From Dendrolimus kikuchii (lineage: Eukaryota; Arthropoda; Insecta; Lepidoptera; Lasiocampidae), in assembly GCA_019925095.2 (NCBI GenBank), contig CM034415.1, positions 10,776,333 through 10,840,332 on the forward strand: a stretch of 64,000 nucleotides of DNA, given 5' to 3'. Shown here piece by piece: positions 32,001 through 39,900 of the stretch. The notes under the pieces are model-generated. The model saw only the letters and a list, made by a program, of their open reading frames with translations. It was not told the DNA's origin and made no database searches. The translations under genes were made by a program, and so were the position numbers. Within the stretch, counting starts at the first letter, position 1; each line of letters opens with the position of its first letter.

Positions 32001-34022
32001 GTACATAGCACACGGCTATGACGCGTAGGGTTGCCAACTATTTTTGAGAAAAATAACGAATTACATTTTTTAAGTAGGTATAAAATTAAGTATTTGGAAG
32101 AAAAAAAGTATTTTTCCAAATTCTATTTATTTCTTCTCTTGGAGACACTATTTTTGTGTGCTTCTAGCACACACTAATAACTTTCATTATATTTAAATTT
32201 TTGGAAGCTTTTACATTCCCAATTTAAGTAATTTGTTTACTATTAATTTTTTTTTTTATTTATAAATGATATTATATCATATAAGTATTCAATTTTACGC
32301 ATCAGAGTAAATGTTGGAAATAGAGTATTTTCTCATACTTTATTTTTATGCAAAAGTATATTTACCAAAAATAAAGTAAAATACGCTATTATAAAGTATG
32401 GTTGGTGTTTCGGCATCAGTGGCCAGGTCCCAGTCTCACTTAAGAGAGCAGCAGCGCATTTGTAGCACCTTTGGCGTTGCAAATGTCCATAGGCGATGGT
32501 AACCTCTTTCCATCAAGTGGGCCGTCTGCCTGCCTGCTGATCTCCTGCAATTAAAAAAAATCTAGTTTTATAATATAGTCGACTAAGGCGTGATTGGTCC
32601 GTGCAAAAGAGATTTTCCTATACAAAAGTGATTATGAGTGTATCTCTTTTTCAGGTGGACTTAGAGGAGTTCTCTGAGGAAGAGTGCTCTCTAGATTATC
32701 CACCGAAGAGTTCAGTCTTAGAATATGGTTACGATAAAGTCATCCAGATATGCTACGGAAGTCGCAACAACGTGAATGATACCTGCAAGGTATACTCGAG
32801 ACATCCCTATTAATACTATAAATGCGAAAGTAACCCTGTCTGTCTATTCCGTTTTTACGGAAAAACTATTGGACCGATTTGGCTGAAATTCGAAACGAGG
32901 GTGGACAAGGGATACTTTTCACCCCGGATAATGGCATAGATTTATGTAAAGATTATCCCAGAAAGTGGGATAGATTTTGGCTTTTTTGTGATTTGCCATT
33001 TTCGTCATTGTTGTTATTTTGTACATTTTGGTCCTTTTGGTCATCTTTACTATTTTTGCCATTTTGGATATTTTGGACATTTTGAACATAATGGTCATTT
33101 TTGACATTTTGGTTATTTCGAACATTTTGGAGGTTTTGGTCATTTTTGACATTTTGGTCATTTTGAACATTTTGGGTACTTTGGACAGTTTGGTCATTAT
33201 TGTCATTTTGATTATTTATTGGTGGAATTTATAATAATATAATAATGAGATAAAATAATGTACCTCCAATATGGAGATCAGGTATAATAAAATATGCAGG
33301 TTAAAAGAAAGACTTTATTTGAAAAAATAGGGACGTAATTACGATCCTTATACATTATTATACATACATACATACATAACTTCACGCCAATTCCCTTGCG
33401 GGGTAGGTTTATACACAGAGCATATTTTGAGCGCCATGCTTTAAGCAAACAAAGTTTGCACTCAGCATAATGAATAATGTATAAATTCCACCAAAAAATA
33501 ACCGAAATGACCAAAATGTCCTAAATGATCAAAATATCCAAAATGTCCAAAGTGACCAGTGACCAAAATAACCAAAATGACGAAAATGGCAAATCACTAA
33601 CAATCATAATCTATTCCAGTTTCTGGGATAACCTTGCTAAAAATGCGGGGTACAAATTTTCAAAGTATGCTCTTTGTTTAATAATACATAAGGAATGTAA
33701 TTAAGTCGTTTTTTCTTCAAATAAAGTCTTTCCTTCTTTCAATTCAAAATCGCGTAACGAACATATGCAACTATTTTCTGTATAATATGGCTTATTTTGA
33801 CGTATATCTTTTGTCTAGGGCGACAGTGGGGGTCCGCTGCAGCGGTCAATCAGTTTGGAGCGTCAGTATCAGGTCGTAGGTGTGACCTCATTTGGAAATC
33901 GCTGCGGAATTAAAGGCGGGGCTGCAATATACACCAGGGTAGAGCCCTACTTACAGTGGATTGAGAATATAGTCTGGCCTTTGGGAGATCCAAAAGAGCT
34001 TGAAGAGTTCAAAAAATTTTAA
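14489..34022 (+). CDS. CLIP-domain trypsin-like serine protease (snake/venom protease-like), 5' end and one exon missing
   Basis: Secreted zymogen family that acts in insect haemolymph cascades (melanisation, Toll activation). Exons: 14489-14551, 17123-17220, 24422-24585, 25681-25790, 29239-29391, 31687-31828, 32655-32789, 33819-34022. Visible: first half of a CLIP domain (C..GTCV....C), a linker, IAGG at the mature N-terminus, TAAHC (His), HDIALLE (Asp), TGWGALD and GDSGGP (Ser). DTCKGDSGGP places Asp at the base of the S1 pocket, predicting trypsin-like cleavage after Arg/Lys. Phases fit except between exons 2 and 3, where an exon of length 1 mod 3, with the remaining CLIP cysteines, must be missing. 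The signal-peptide exon was not found. The residue before IAGG is Gly instead of the usual basic residue or Leu. Introns are full of transposons. Family sure; role inferred. Confidence 0.85.
14815..15160 (+). mobile_element. LINE 3' tail, (TTGAAT)n type
   Basis: Ends in repeated TTGAATTTGAA. Nearly identical to 41310-41640 (shared GTTGCTGGGGAGTTT and CAACACGTTGCGAAGCG). Probably the 3' untranslated end of a CR1-group LINE; no coding part. Confidence 0.6.
15185..15342 (+). mobile_element. SINE-T2, 3' part
   Basis: Matches the distal half of the SINE at 61906-62200 (ACCACGTGTTACTA, GCCCAGCAGTGGGACATTTA). The tRNA-like head is missing. Confidence 0.65.
15343..16376 (+). mobile_element. Helitron B with internal 116 bp tandem array
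   Basis: Starts TCTTCTATATATATA, ends GCCACTAG before T. Between the ends, a unit beginning GATTTTGGTGATTTTG recurs at 15532, 15648, 15766, 15882, 15998, 16114 and 16230, that is, seven units of 116-118 bp. The copy at 2748-3087 has a single unit. Confidence 0.75.
15532..16345 (+). repeat. Seven-unit minisatellite, 116 bp period
   Basis: Each unit carries GTAGGTGGCGCTGAGATCGG and GGTTCTAGAATCCTC. Internal units are nearly identical, while the first and last differ more, as expected from recent unequal exchange. Confidence 0.85.
16377..16690. other. Intronic stretch with Helitron debris
   Basis: Contains CGCTGATCGACAGCTAATTC, the inverse of a segment near 12225. No exon seen. Confidence 0.35.
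16691..17003 (-). mobile_element. SINE-J copy, antisense to the protease gene
   Basis: Full-length, well preserved. Reads poly-T, ATTGCAGGAG on the transcribed strand, which mimics a 3' splice site, about 120 bp upstream of the CLIP exon. Confidence 0.85.
17123..17220 (+). CDS. Protease exon: first half of the CLIP domain
   Basis: Between TATTTCAG and GTAAGT. Encodes [18 protein letters not shown] followed by [14 protein letters not shown], matching the start of a CLIP domain with its first three cysteines. The other three cysteines should be in the next, unfound exon. Confidence 0.75.
17315..17630 (+). mobile_element. SINE-J copy inside RTE-B
   Basis: Full-length on +, from ATCCGTGCAGGAACGG to the AATAAAAAAA tail. 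Confidence 0.85.
17837..18150 (+). mobile_element. SINE-J copy inside RTE-B
   Basis: Full-length on +. ACCACTT lies on both sides, a likely short target duplication. Confidence 0.85.
19011..19400. other. Intronic stretch, no gene seen
   Basis: Unclassified; searched for the missing CLIP exon without success. A local AAATAATATCTAGAATTATTT palindrome is present near 19300. Confidence 0.35.
19401..20015 (+). mobile_element. Helitron-like element with ACTACCAAA minisatellite
   Basis: The left part (AGAGTTTACCCCGCGG, CTAGTGCGTA, GAAGATTTACTTCATTTTAT) matches 63150-63560. It then runs into a degenerate repeat of ACCAAAACTACCAAA type at 19755-20015. Confidence 0.55.
20016..20870 (+). mobile_element. 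RLE-LINE fragment, longest copy, with 267-codon open frame
   Basis: The frame 20029-20832 encodes a C-terminal retroelement domain. Residues 77, 79, 88 and 93 form C-x-C-x8-H-x4-C, like the CCHC knuckle of R2-type LINEs. RPDG (136-137 = PD) and WDAT (Asp153) resemble the PD...D core of their restriction-like endonuclease. [17 protein letters not shown] and [10 protein letters not shown] are conserved in all copies here. The RT domain is absent, so this is a 5'-truncated copy; the ATG is probably not the native start. R2-type affinity is inferred. Confidence 0.7.
20890..21212 (+). mobile_element. LINE 3' untranslated region with poly(A)
   Basis: Related to 34640-35025 (GCGTAACTA.GTTCTAA and GTCTCCACAC-type blocks), each ending in CC(C)GCC..AAAAAAA. 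Probably an R1/I-group LINE tail. Confidence 0.5.
21218..21572 (+). pseudogene. R1-like LINE C-terminal fragment
   Basis: Around 21394 the + strand encodes [19 protein letters not shown] and then SPQCRQCGA, a stop, and [11 protein letters not shown]. This is the C-terminal zinc knuckle region (C..C...H....C) typical of R1-clade LINEs. One in-frame stop. Confidence 0.65.
21584..21882 (-). mobile_element. RTE-A LINE, 5'-truncated
   Basis: From [17 protein letters not shown] sequence (right end) to the (CATA)n tail on the left. A small deletion in GDVRSLKN shifts the frame. Confidence 0.8.
21883..22148. other. Intronic stretch
   Basis: Unclassified, with a G-rich run at 22098-22113. No exon seen. 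Confidence 0.3.
22149..22456 (+). mobile_element. SINE-J copy
   Basis: Full-length on +, ATCCGTGCAGGAACGG to TGCAATAAAAAAA. Confidence 0.85.
22457..23620. other. Intronic stretch with unclassified, partly open sequence
   Basis: An open frame at 22898-23161 and a spliceable-looking block (22613-22669, TTTAATTACAG to GTAAGT) were examined. Neither carries CLIP cysteines and the phases do not fit the protease. 23310-23455 is rich in TAACGGTAAA motifs and ends TTTGAAGCCCTGCGTTAAC; a related end lies at 24340-24360, suggesting hAT-like debris. Confidence 0.35.
23621..23930 (+). mobile_element. RTE-A LINE, 5'-truncated, open frame
   Basis: Open from [11 protein letters not shown] to RELA and stop, followed by (TATG)n. 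Very similar to the other RTE-A copies, hence young. Confidence 0.85.
23931..24421. other. Intronic stretch
   Basis: Contains the second TAACGGTAAA-rich block (24200-24360). No exon recognised. Confidence 0.35.
24422..24585 (+). CDS. Protease exon: linker and zymogen activation site
   Basis: Between CTTTTTTACAG and GTAAGG. Encodes [20 protein letters not shown] and then a second Cys (ELNCKIVS), the activation region [20 protein letters not shown], and ends in phase 0. The second Cys should bridge to the catalytic domain. Gly precedes Ile of the mature chain, where Arg, Lys, Leu or His is usual. Confidence 0.85.
24662..24905 (-). mobile_element. SINE-J copy, internally deleted
   Basis: Much of the tail region is deleted; the rest matches through to CATTCCTGCACGGAT. 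Confidence 0.75.
24984..25300 (+). mobile_element. SINE-J copy
   Basis: Full-length on +, preceded by (TA)n and ending in AATAAAAAAAATATATA. Confidence 0.85.
25310..25506 (-). mobile_element. RTE-A LINE, 5'-truncated
   Basis: Tail (CATA)n at 25311, truncated at the DQID codons near 25506. Confidence 0.8.
25681..25790 (+). CDS. Protease exon with catalytic His
   Basis: Between TTTTCAG and GTGAGT. Encodes [20 protein letters not shown] and then [12 protein letters not shown]; the His of TAAHC is the triad residue. Ends with two bases of a split codon. Confidence 0.95.
26035..26950 (+). mobile_element. Helitron C with TTTTGGTCA minisatellite, split by RTE-A
   Basis: GGTGGACAAGGGATACTTTT and GGATAATGGGATAG match 32900-32940. 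The minisatellite (ATTTTGGTC-type) starts at 26110, is interrupted at 26136-26715, and resumes to about 26930. Confidence 0.65.
26136..26715 (+). mobile_element. RTE-A LINE, longest copy in the window
   Basis: Encodes the C-terminal part of the RT polyprotein in one open frame ending at 26693. It includes [39 protein letters not shown] and RELA. Inserted in a Helitron minisatellite; TTGGTCATTTTGG occurs on both sides and may include the target duplication. No YADD region, so still 5'-truncated. Confidence 0.85.
27078..27588. mobile_element. Repeat P, copy 1: structured non-autonomous element
   Basis: ~510 bp, almost identical to 50867-51362. Left part is a long hairpin (GTGATTA.CG ... CGGTAATCATC). 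Right part is bounded by TTTTTCAACACACTTG and CAAGTGTGTTGAAAAA, an inverted pair. No open frame. Confidence 0.65.
27589..27973. other. Intronic stretch, no gene seen
   Basis: Unclassified sequence; no splice-flanked frame fitting the protease. Confidence 0.3.
27974..28291 (-). mobile_element. SINE-J copy, antisense to the protease
   Basis: Full-length. Reads TTTTTTATTGCAGGAG on the transcribed strand. Confidence 0.85.
28313..28440 (+). mobile_element. SINE-T1, 3' part
   Basis: Matches the SINE-T1 body from TATGGTCTGGG onward (GGGATCGGCCCCAGA) to the T-rich end; tRNA head missing. Confidence 0.7.
28556..29060 (-). mobile_element. Helitron-like element, - strand
   Basis: Begins CTAGCTGACTCGGCAAACTT on + (an inverted CTAG terminus). 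Its body is shared with 57289-57580 (ATTAGCCAAATCAGTC). Ends in a long (AT)n tract. Confidence 0.55.
28987..29055. repeat. (AT)n microsatellite
   Basis: About 69 bp of nearly pure AT dinucleotides. Confidence 0.9.
29239..29391 (+). CDS. Protease exon with catalytic Asp
   Basis: Between TTTCCTAG and GTAAGT. Encodes [35 protein letters not shown]; Asp of HDIAL is the triad residue. Both split codons fit their neighbours (Phe on the left, Gln on the right). Confidence 0.95.
29600..30760 (-). pseudogene. Degenerate LINE reverse transcriptase
   Basis: On -, [21 protein letters not shown] and [20 protein letters not shown] identify a Jockey/CR1-superfamily RT (motif A region). Sequence both upstream and downstream is full of stops. 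Lies in a protease intron. Confidence 0.65.
30763..30918 (-). mobile_element. RTE-A LINE, short 3' fragment
   Basis: Tail (CATA)n at 30764, C-terminal ~150 bp only, inserted in the degenerate LINE region. Confidence 0.8.
30919..31371. other. Intronic stretch
   Basis: AT-rich, with a short CA repeat at 31320-31335. No exon. Confidence 0.35.
31372..31686 (+). repeat. Five-unit 64 bp tandem repeat containing the 3' splice site
   Basis: Units share TATTGCGCGTGATTTACTG and end in TTTCTTTCTTTAGAT. AG ends at 31430, 31494, 31558 and 31622, and at the true acceptor 31686, exactly 64 bp apart. The last copy supplies the functional acceptor of the next exon. In the earlier copies the same frame meets a TAA within the unit. 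Confidence 0.95.
31687..31828 (+). CDS. Protease exon: core of the catalytic domain
   Basis: Starts after TTTCTTTCTTTAG, ends before GTTAGT. Encodes [33 protein letters not shown]. The Cys of PACLDT is the partner of the pro-region Cys in this family. Confidence 0.95.
32027..32404. mobile_element. hAT-like MITE, 3'-truncated copy
   Basis: Starts AGGGTTGCCAACTATTTTTG and runs to AAAGTATGGTTGG, matching 13447-14253 without its two insertions. The last bases of the inverted repeat are replaced by a SINE-J. Confidence 0.7.
32405..32560 (+). mobile_element. SINE-J copy, 5'-truncated
   Basis: Starts within the body (TTCGGCATCAGTGGCC) and ends CTCCTGCAATTAAAAAAAA. Confidence 0.8.
32655..32789 (+). 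CDS. Protease exon before the active-site Ser
   Basis: Between TTTTTCAG and GTATAC, phase 0 at both ends. Encodes [16 protein letters not shown] and [15 protein letters not shown]. The Asp of NDTCK is the predicted S1-pocket Asp (position 189 in chymotrypsin numbering). Confidence 0.95.
32809..33236 (+). mobile_element. Helitron C with ATTTTGGTC minisatellite
   Basis: TCCCTATTAATACTATAAAT, CGTTTTTACGGAAAAACTAT, then a degenerate 11-15 bp repeat (33003-33215) of ATTTTGGACATTTTGG type. Starts 20 bp after a protease exon. Confidence 0.7.
33355..33600 (-). mobile_element. RTE-A tail fragment and inverted minisatellite
   Basis: 33360-33410 is just the (CATA)n tail and the last codons of RTE-A. 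33490-33600 is the inverse ATTTTGGTC minisatellite (CCAAAATGACC) of a second Helitron C. Confidence 0.6.
33819..34022 (+). CDS. Protease last exon with catalytic Ser
   Basis: After TTTTGTCTAG. Encodes [47 protein letters not shown] and a short acidic/basic tail to TAA (34020-34022). AAIYT replaces the common PGVYT, giving Ala at position 226. Confidence 0.95.
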   Translation, partial: GDSGGPLQRSISLERQYQVVGVTSFGNRCGIKGGAAIYTRVEPYLQWIENIVWPLGDPKELEEFKKF

Positions 34023-34165
34023 TTATCCACGTCCTCCTCAGAACCAGAGATGTTATGAATATGAAATTTCGGATCTGGATCTGAATCATATATTACGAAT
34101 ATATGAATAATATTGTATTGATTTTAGTTACGGGTTACGGATATGAAATTTTGAAGAAATTGTAA

Positions 34166-34171
34166 AATAAA
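34166..34171 (+). terminator. Candidate poly(A) signal of the protease
   Basis: AATAAA about 145 bp after the stop codon. No transcript data. Confidence 0.45.
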
Positions 34172-34639
34172 ATACATTCATTAATTTTTAGATTATCACT
34201 TGGTACTCCAATCAGTTATATATAAATAATTATTATAGCTCCTCGTTTTATCATCATAATAAAGTTTATTATGATTTTGTTAAATTGAAATGAGAAAGAA
34301 AATTCATTTAGAGTCTACCTCTATCGGATACGGATAGAATTTTATTTCGGTGTATTATTTAATTCCTTTTATTTTAATCTAATTTTCCAACATTATATCA
34401 ATTATATTATAATTTTCTTATAGTTGTATGAGCCAAATGCATAACATGAATTATTTTTTTTAGTGGAAACTTAGCTAATATGCGTATTAATTTATGTATT
34501 TTATATTTTAAGAATGATAATTGGACGTAGTTAAGCAGAAACGACCTAACACACAAAAAAGTCGTTTTTGAGTTATTGAGGTTTTAAGTTTAGACAAAAA
34601 TTGCTGATAAATTGGTATATACAACTCATTTTTGACCAC
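34172..34639. other. Gene-free stretch between the two host genes
   Basis: AT-rich, no recognisable element. Confidence 0.35.
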
Positions 34640-35025
34640 AATGTGGGTTGAAGAGCAAAGGACCTTCTACCCCCGCACAACGAAGTGGGGTGTGTTCTCC
34701 CAGGGCACACTCCAGGCACTTTATTGCGCTGGATCGGCTGGGCGTAACTATGTTCTAAATCTCAGCCTCTCCAACACAAACAAAAGCGCAGGGTCGACAG
34801 GTAGGAGGGGGTTTTTAGTGGGTATTGGGGTTGCTCGCTCGTGCAGCAACGCTCGGCGTCTTCCACACTATTCTGTGACGTAGATCGCGGACGGAGCACT
34901 GCCAAGAGCATACTATTGCTGCAGTGTTATCGCCCCCGACCGACGCGTGTCGTTCCCCTAGCAACGGCCCAGTTTGTGCGTAAATCGGTTAAGCATTTTC
35001 CCTCGCCACAAAAAAAAAACAACAT
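34640..35025 (+). mobile_element. LINE 3' untranslated region with poly(A)
   Basis: GC-richer, with GGGGTTTTTAGTGGGTATTG, CCCCGACCGACGCGTG, CATTTTCCCTCGCC and AAAAAAAAAA. Related to 20890-21212. Probably an R1/I-group LINE end; no coding part. Confidence 0.55.
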
Positions 35026-35208
35026 AAAATATTAACTAAACCCTGTCTGTATATTCTTGAAGTAGCACTGTTTGTAAAAGCGACTCCGCATTAGTTTAAT
35101 AAGTTTTCCGACATGGCAAGTCGCAATACACGCGACAATAACAACCTTGTATGCCTGCCCGTAGAACCACTTTAACAGGAGTAAGTATATTCTGCATGGC
35201 GCCAGTAA

Positions 35209-35409
35209 TCTACACTAATATTATAAATAGGTAAAGTTTGTGAGTTTATGACGTTGTAGAGGGTAATCTCTGGATGTACTAAACCGATTTTAAAAATTCT
35301 TTTACTGTTCGAAAGCTACGTTAACAGGGAGTGTCATAGGCTATATAACGTGACGCTATATACCATGAGAGCGGGACAGAGCGCGGGTGAAACCGCACAG
35401 GGCTGCTAG
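35209..35409 (+). mobile_element. Compact Helitron, 201 bp
   Basis: Begins TCTACACTAATATTATAAA and ends GGGCTGCTAG, between A and T. GCGGG..AACCGC near the 3' end can form the terminal hairpin. A clean non-autonomous copy. Confidence 0.8.
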
Positions 35410-35794
35410 TATTTAATAAAGTACCCAGATCTATTAGGGATGATAACACATAATACATACAATTACTACAAATATAATAATTATTAATACTAAGCGTATT
35501 AGAATAGAATATTGTGGGGAGATAGTGTAAAAATATTTAAGAAGATTATATCGAATACATGATCATGATACATTTATTAACAGAACAGTGTAGAGCTAGA
35601 AGTTAAAACCGTAATATATAATTTTGGCCTAAACAGAACCGTTATACGTCACGCCTATTTGTACCAAATTAATATAAATTAAAATGCGCACCTTACTCGC
35701 CTTGATTGTTTTGTTACGAATTTGTGTGATTTGAATTTAAAATCTTTCAAATAAAGCTGTTTCTTCTTGATTTTTGTGTTCCATTTTATCTATA
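35410..35794. other. Gene-free stretch
   Basis: AT-rich, no recognisable element. Confidence 0.35.
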
Positions 35795-36070
35795 GTACAT
35801 ACATACATACATACATAACTTCACGCCAGTTCCCTTGCGGGGTAGGCACGAACAACAGAGTGCCATTTAGGCTTATTCTTACACACCTCACTTGCCTCTT
35901 TGACATTCATAACTCTTGTCATGCACGCTCGTCTGTTCTTAAGGCTCCTGACATCACCTTCTGCTAGTACACGATCAATTTGATCATGGAAGGTGTGTCG
36001 TGGCCTTCCACGACTTCTGCATCCATCCACTTTTGCATTGTATATCTGTTTAGTCATTCTTTCATCTATA
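35795..36070 (-). mobile_element. RTE-A LINE, 5'-truncated, open
   Basis: Open from [15 protein letters not shown] to RELA on -, with (CATA)n on the left. Confidence 0.85.
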
Positions 36071-36156
36071 GTGATAAATGAAATTGAAGTGTCTGTTTGT
36101 AATGTCAAAATAAAAATGTGAAAAAATCAAAAAAATAAATTCGGACCAGATTCTTG

Positions 36157-36386
36157 CCAGGTGGTAGGGCATTTACCCGACTGGATGGCTACCACCCCTG
36201 GTCTAAAGTATGTCGCCATAACAACCTTCGAGTTGTGTTCCGGCATTAGTGACCAGGTTCCAGTTTCCCTTAAGAGAGCAGCAGCGCATTTGTGGCACCT
36301 TTGGTGTTGCAAATGTCCATAGGCGATGGTAACCGCTTTTCATCAAGTGGGCCATTTGCCTGTCTGCTGATCTCCTGCAATAAAAA
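36157..36386 (+). mobile_element. SINE-J copy, 5'-truncated
   Basis: From GCCAGGTGGTAGGGC to TGCAATAAAAAACAAA. Confidence 0.8.
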
Positions 36387-36414
36387 ACAAAGATTCCAAA
36401 AATGCAGTTTTTAC

Positions 36415-36592
36415 AATTTTTGCCTATCTGTTTGTCTGGATGTTCCGGCCAATCTCTGAAAAGGCTGGACCGATTTTGACGGAACTTTTACTGGCAGCAG
36501 ATAACTGATGTTTTAAGGTGTAAGTTAGGCTACTTTTTTTAGGGTTCCGCGAAAAAAAATCCACACGAACGAAGTTGCGGGCAGAGCTAATT
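36415..36592 (+). mobile_element. Helitron-like fragment
   Basis: GGCTGGACCGATTTTGACGG and CGAAGTTGCGGGCAGAGCTAA resemble a Helitron body and 3' end. Confidence 0.45.
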
Positions 36593-36701
36593 AATAAATA
36601 AAACTCATAATTAAGTGAGTACATTATTATTAATAATTATAATTAATTTTAATTAATAGTGAATTTTAATTAAGATTTTTTTAAATTATTCATTCAAATT
36701 C

Positions 36702-36707
36702 TTTATT
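36702..36707 (-). terminator. Candidate poly(A) signal of the synthetase
   Basis: TTTATT on + (AATAAA on -) about 70 bp past the stop, but the region is AT-rich so chance is possible. Confidence 0.3.
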
Positions 36708-36777
36708 AAAATTAATTATTAATTAATTTTTATTAATATAGAAGAGTATACAAAGTTATCTTAATTAAGCCATATAT

Positions 36778-36906
36778 TCATTGGTTTTCTACTAAGTTAT
36801 TATACAGCATCAGCTTCAGGGTACTGCGGTCTAGCTTGTCACCAGCGCCTTTCGGGAGACCCTCGACGAACCTGACTCCACCAGCTAACTTCATTCTGAA
36901 GGTAAC
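36778..36906 (-). CDS. Synthetase last exon, C-terminal lid
   Basis: After an AG preceded by TATCCTC. Encodes [20 protein letters not shown], then [22 protein letters not shown] and stop. The Lys after AGD aligns with the catalytic Lys of the PSGK motif; the Gly before it is Asp here. Confidence 0.9.
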   Translation of the reverse strand, partial: VTFRMKLAGGVRFVEGLPKGAGDKLDRSTLKLMLYNNLVENQ

Positions 36907-39900
36907 CTGAGGATAAAGTATTCCGCTATACTTTTCAGTATTTCGTGAGAATAGAACAGAGCATAGGTGTAAGACTTCTTTTTGTTTCTGGAGTACAGCA
37001 GACAAGCCCTGATGGAAACGTGTTAACGAACCCTATAGACGCTTGCAACACCAGGAGCGAGGCCAGTGCGATGCCTCCTGATGGGATAAAGAGTATGAGA
37101 CAGAAGCATTAAATAAGATTGATATGGGATAAAAATAAGAGGATAGGATCGGGGGAAGTGGGTCATCGAAACACTATTATTGGAATACAGCAGACAGGCT
37201 GACGGCGCTGATGGAAAGTGGTTACTGTGTCCTATGGACAATTGCCGCAATAAATGAGTGCATCAATATCCTGCCGGCCACGAAGGGGGGGGACTGAAAT
37301 CTGGCAACCGATGTCGAACCACAACTCAAGGTTATTATGACGGCATACTTTGGCCAAGGGAGACGGCCATTCAGACTGGCAAATACCCTACCACCTGGCA
37401 GTGGGTTGTCTTGTCGTCTCTTATGACAGGCCTATCCGTGCAGGAATGGAAAAAGAGTACAATTCCCTGCGGCCGGGCGGCCTGTTGTAGGAGGCGACAA
37501 AACGACCCACAGCCAGGTGGTAGGGTATTTGCCCGACTGGATGGCTACCACCCCTGGTCTAGAATATGCTGCCATAACAACCTTGATTTGTGTTCCGGCA
37601 TTAGTGACCAGGTTCCAGTCTCCTTTAAATTAACAGCAACACATTTGTAGCACTTTTGGTGTTGTAAATGTTCATAGGCGATGGTACCCAGTTTCCATCA
37701 AGTGATCTGTCTGCCTGTCTGCTGAACTCATGCAATAAAAAAAGGCCTTCCAGCAACAGGAAATTGTATTCTTTCTCGAAGGAATGTTTGAAAAGCCAGG
37801 ATACGGTTCTCACCCGGCTGTTCAGGAACTCGACCAACTCTTCCTCAGTGGCCTCAGCTTCTGGCTGCAGCACCACATACGCTAGAGGCGCCTCTCCCCA
37901 TTTCGGATGAGGCACTCCAACAACTCCTACTTCTCTTACTGCCTGATGCTGGAGTAGGATGGCTTCGAATTCCGCTGGTGGAATCTGAGGATAAATGTAG
38001 ACTTGTAAAAATAAAATAGAGATACTTTTAATGATGTTACTAAACACTGCAGCCTCATAAATTTTGTACGAGCGTACCTACTTATGACGCTATTATTTTT
38101 GCTTTTTAAAAAAATCTATTAAATTAAATTCATTTAATTTTAATTAAATTAAATTCATTAATTTTAATTAAATTAAATTCATTAATTTTAATTAAATCAA
38201 ATTCATTAATTTTAATTAAATTAAATTCATTAATTTTAATTAAATTTATAACTTTTAATTAAATCAATTGATTTTAATTAAATTAATTAAAGCTAATTAA
38301 TTAATTTTAATTAAAGGTAATTAATTAAGTTTAATGGACGTTAATTAATTATGTTTAATGAAAGTGAATTAATTAATTTTAAATAACGTTAAATTGCATT
38401 TTAATTAAATTAATGAATTTTAATTAAATAAATTTATTTAAAGAGTTTTAGAAAATATTTTGTTTAACAAAAACCATACCGATTTTAAATCATTTGAAAC
38501 TAAAATATAAAGAAATAAATATTGCCTACAACATGTTGAAGTTGGTGCATTTCGCAGTTTTGTTGTTGTTTTCTATATTTTCCTTGGCACCAGCTTCAAG
38601 ATGTAGAAAGAATTTAATTATTTTGCTTTGTAGTTTAGTTTAAAATCGGTGTTGTTTTTGTTAAAAAAGGATTTTCTACTTTTGAGTACTTTTAGAAATA
38701 ATATATTAAGCGCCTGTAAAAATTGTATTTCTGGCACGTGTAGCAGCGTATACACGATTGCCTAACCAATAGTGTAGGCGCTCGGCGCTCTTTAACAAGG
38801 GTTGCTCTCAATTTCCCCGGAATCCCAATTATTCTGATCCTGACACAGTGACAATGCGATCACCTCTTTCGTAAAAAAAAAATCGATCCACATTTGTCGG
38901 AAAAATTGTCGAATTCAGATCCTCTTCCTTTTTTACATATATAACTTCACGCCAGTTCCCTTGCGGGGTAGGCACGAACAATAGAGCGCCATTCAGGCTT
39001 ATTCTTACACGCCTCACTTGCTTTTTTGACATTCATAGCTCTCACCATGCACGCTTGTCTGTTCTTAAGGCTCCTGACATCACCTTCTGCTAGTATACGA
39101 TCAATTTGATCATGGAAGGTCTGTCGTGGCCTTCCACGACTTCTGCATCCATCCACTTTTGCATTGTATATCTGTTTAGTCATTCTTTCATCGTGCATTC
39201 TTTCCACATGCCCGAACCACCGGAGCATTCCTTTCCTTACCTTCACCCCGACACTCTCTTTCAGACCAACTGTCTTTCTTACTTCGGTATTACGAACGCG
39301 GTCCGCGAGCGTCACTTCCTTTTTTAAGTTGGTTAAAATAGATTAAGGTTGATTGCTTATTAATTATTATTTAATTATTAATTATGATGAAAGAATGACT
39401 AAACAGATATACAATGCAAAAGTGGATGGATGCAGAAGTCGCGGAAGGCCACGACACACCTTCCATGATCAAATTGATCGTGTACTAGCGGAGGGTGATG
39501 TCAGGAGCCTTAAGAACAGACGAGTGTGCATGACAAGAGTTATGAATGTCAAAGAAGCAAGTGAGGTGTGTAAGAATGGGCCTAAATGGCGCTCTGTTGT
39601 TCGTGCCTACCCCGCAAGGGAACTGGCGTGAAGTTATGTATGTATGTATGCTTATTAATAATAATATAATAGGTCGTACTTTTTTAATAAAAATGTTATC
39701 AATTTTATCACGACGACTCATTGAGTCTTCGGGTGATCAGAAGGCAGGTGCCTACCTCGGCAATAGATCAGTATGGAGATCCAGCGAGGAAACGTAGCCA
39801 GCTATAGAAGACGATGATATAGGCTTAGTATTCTACTTATATTCTTGAGCGAAGAATACAATGTAACTGAATTAAGTTTTCTTTTATTCTAAATAAATAA

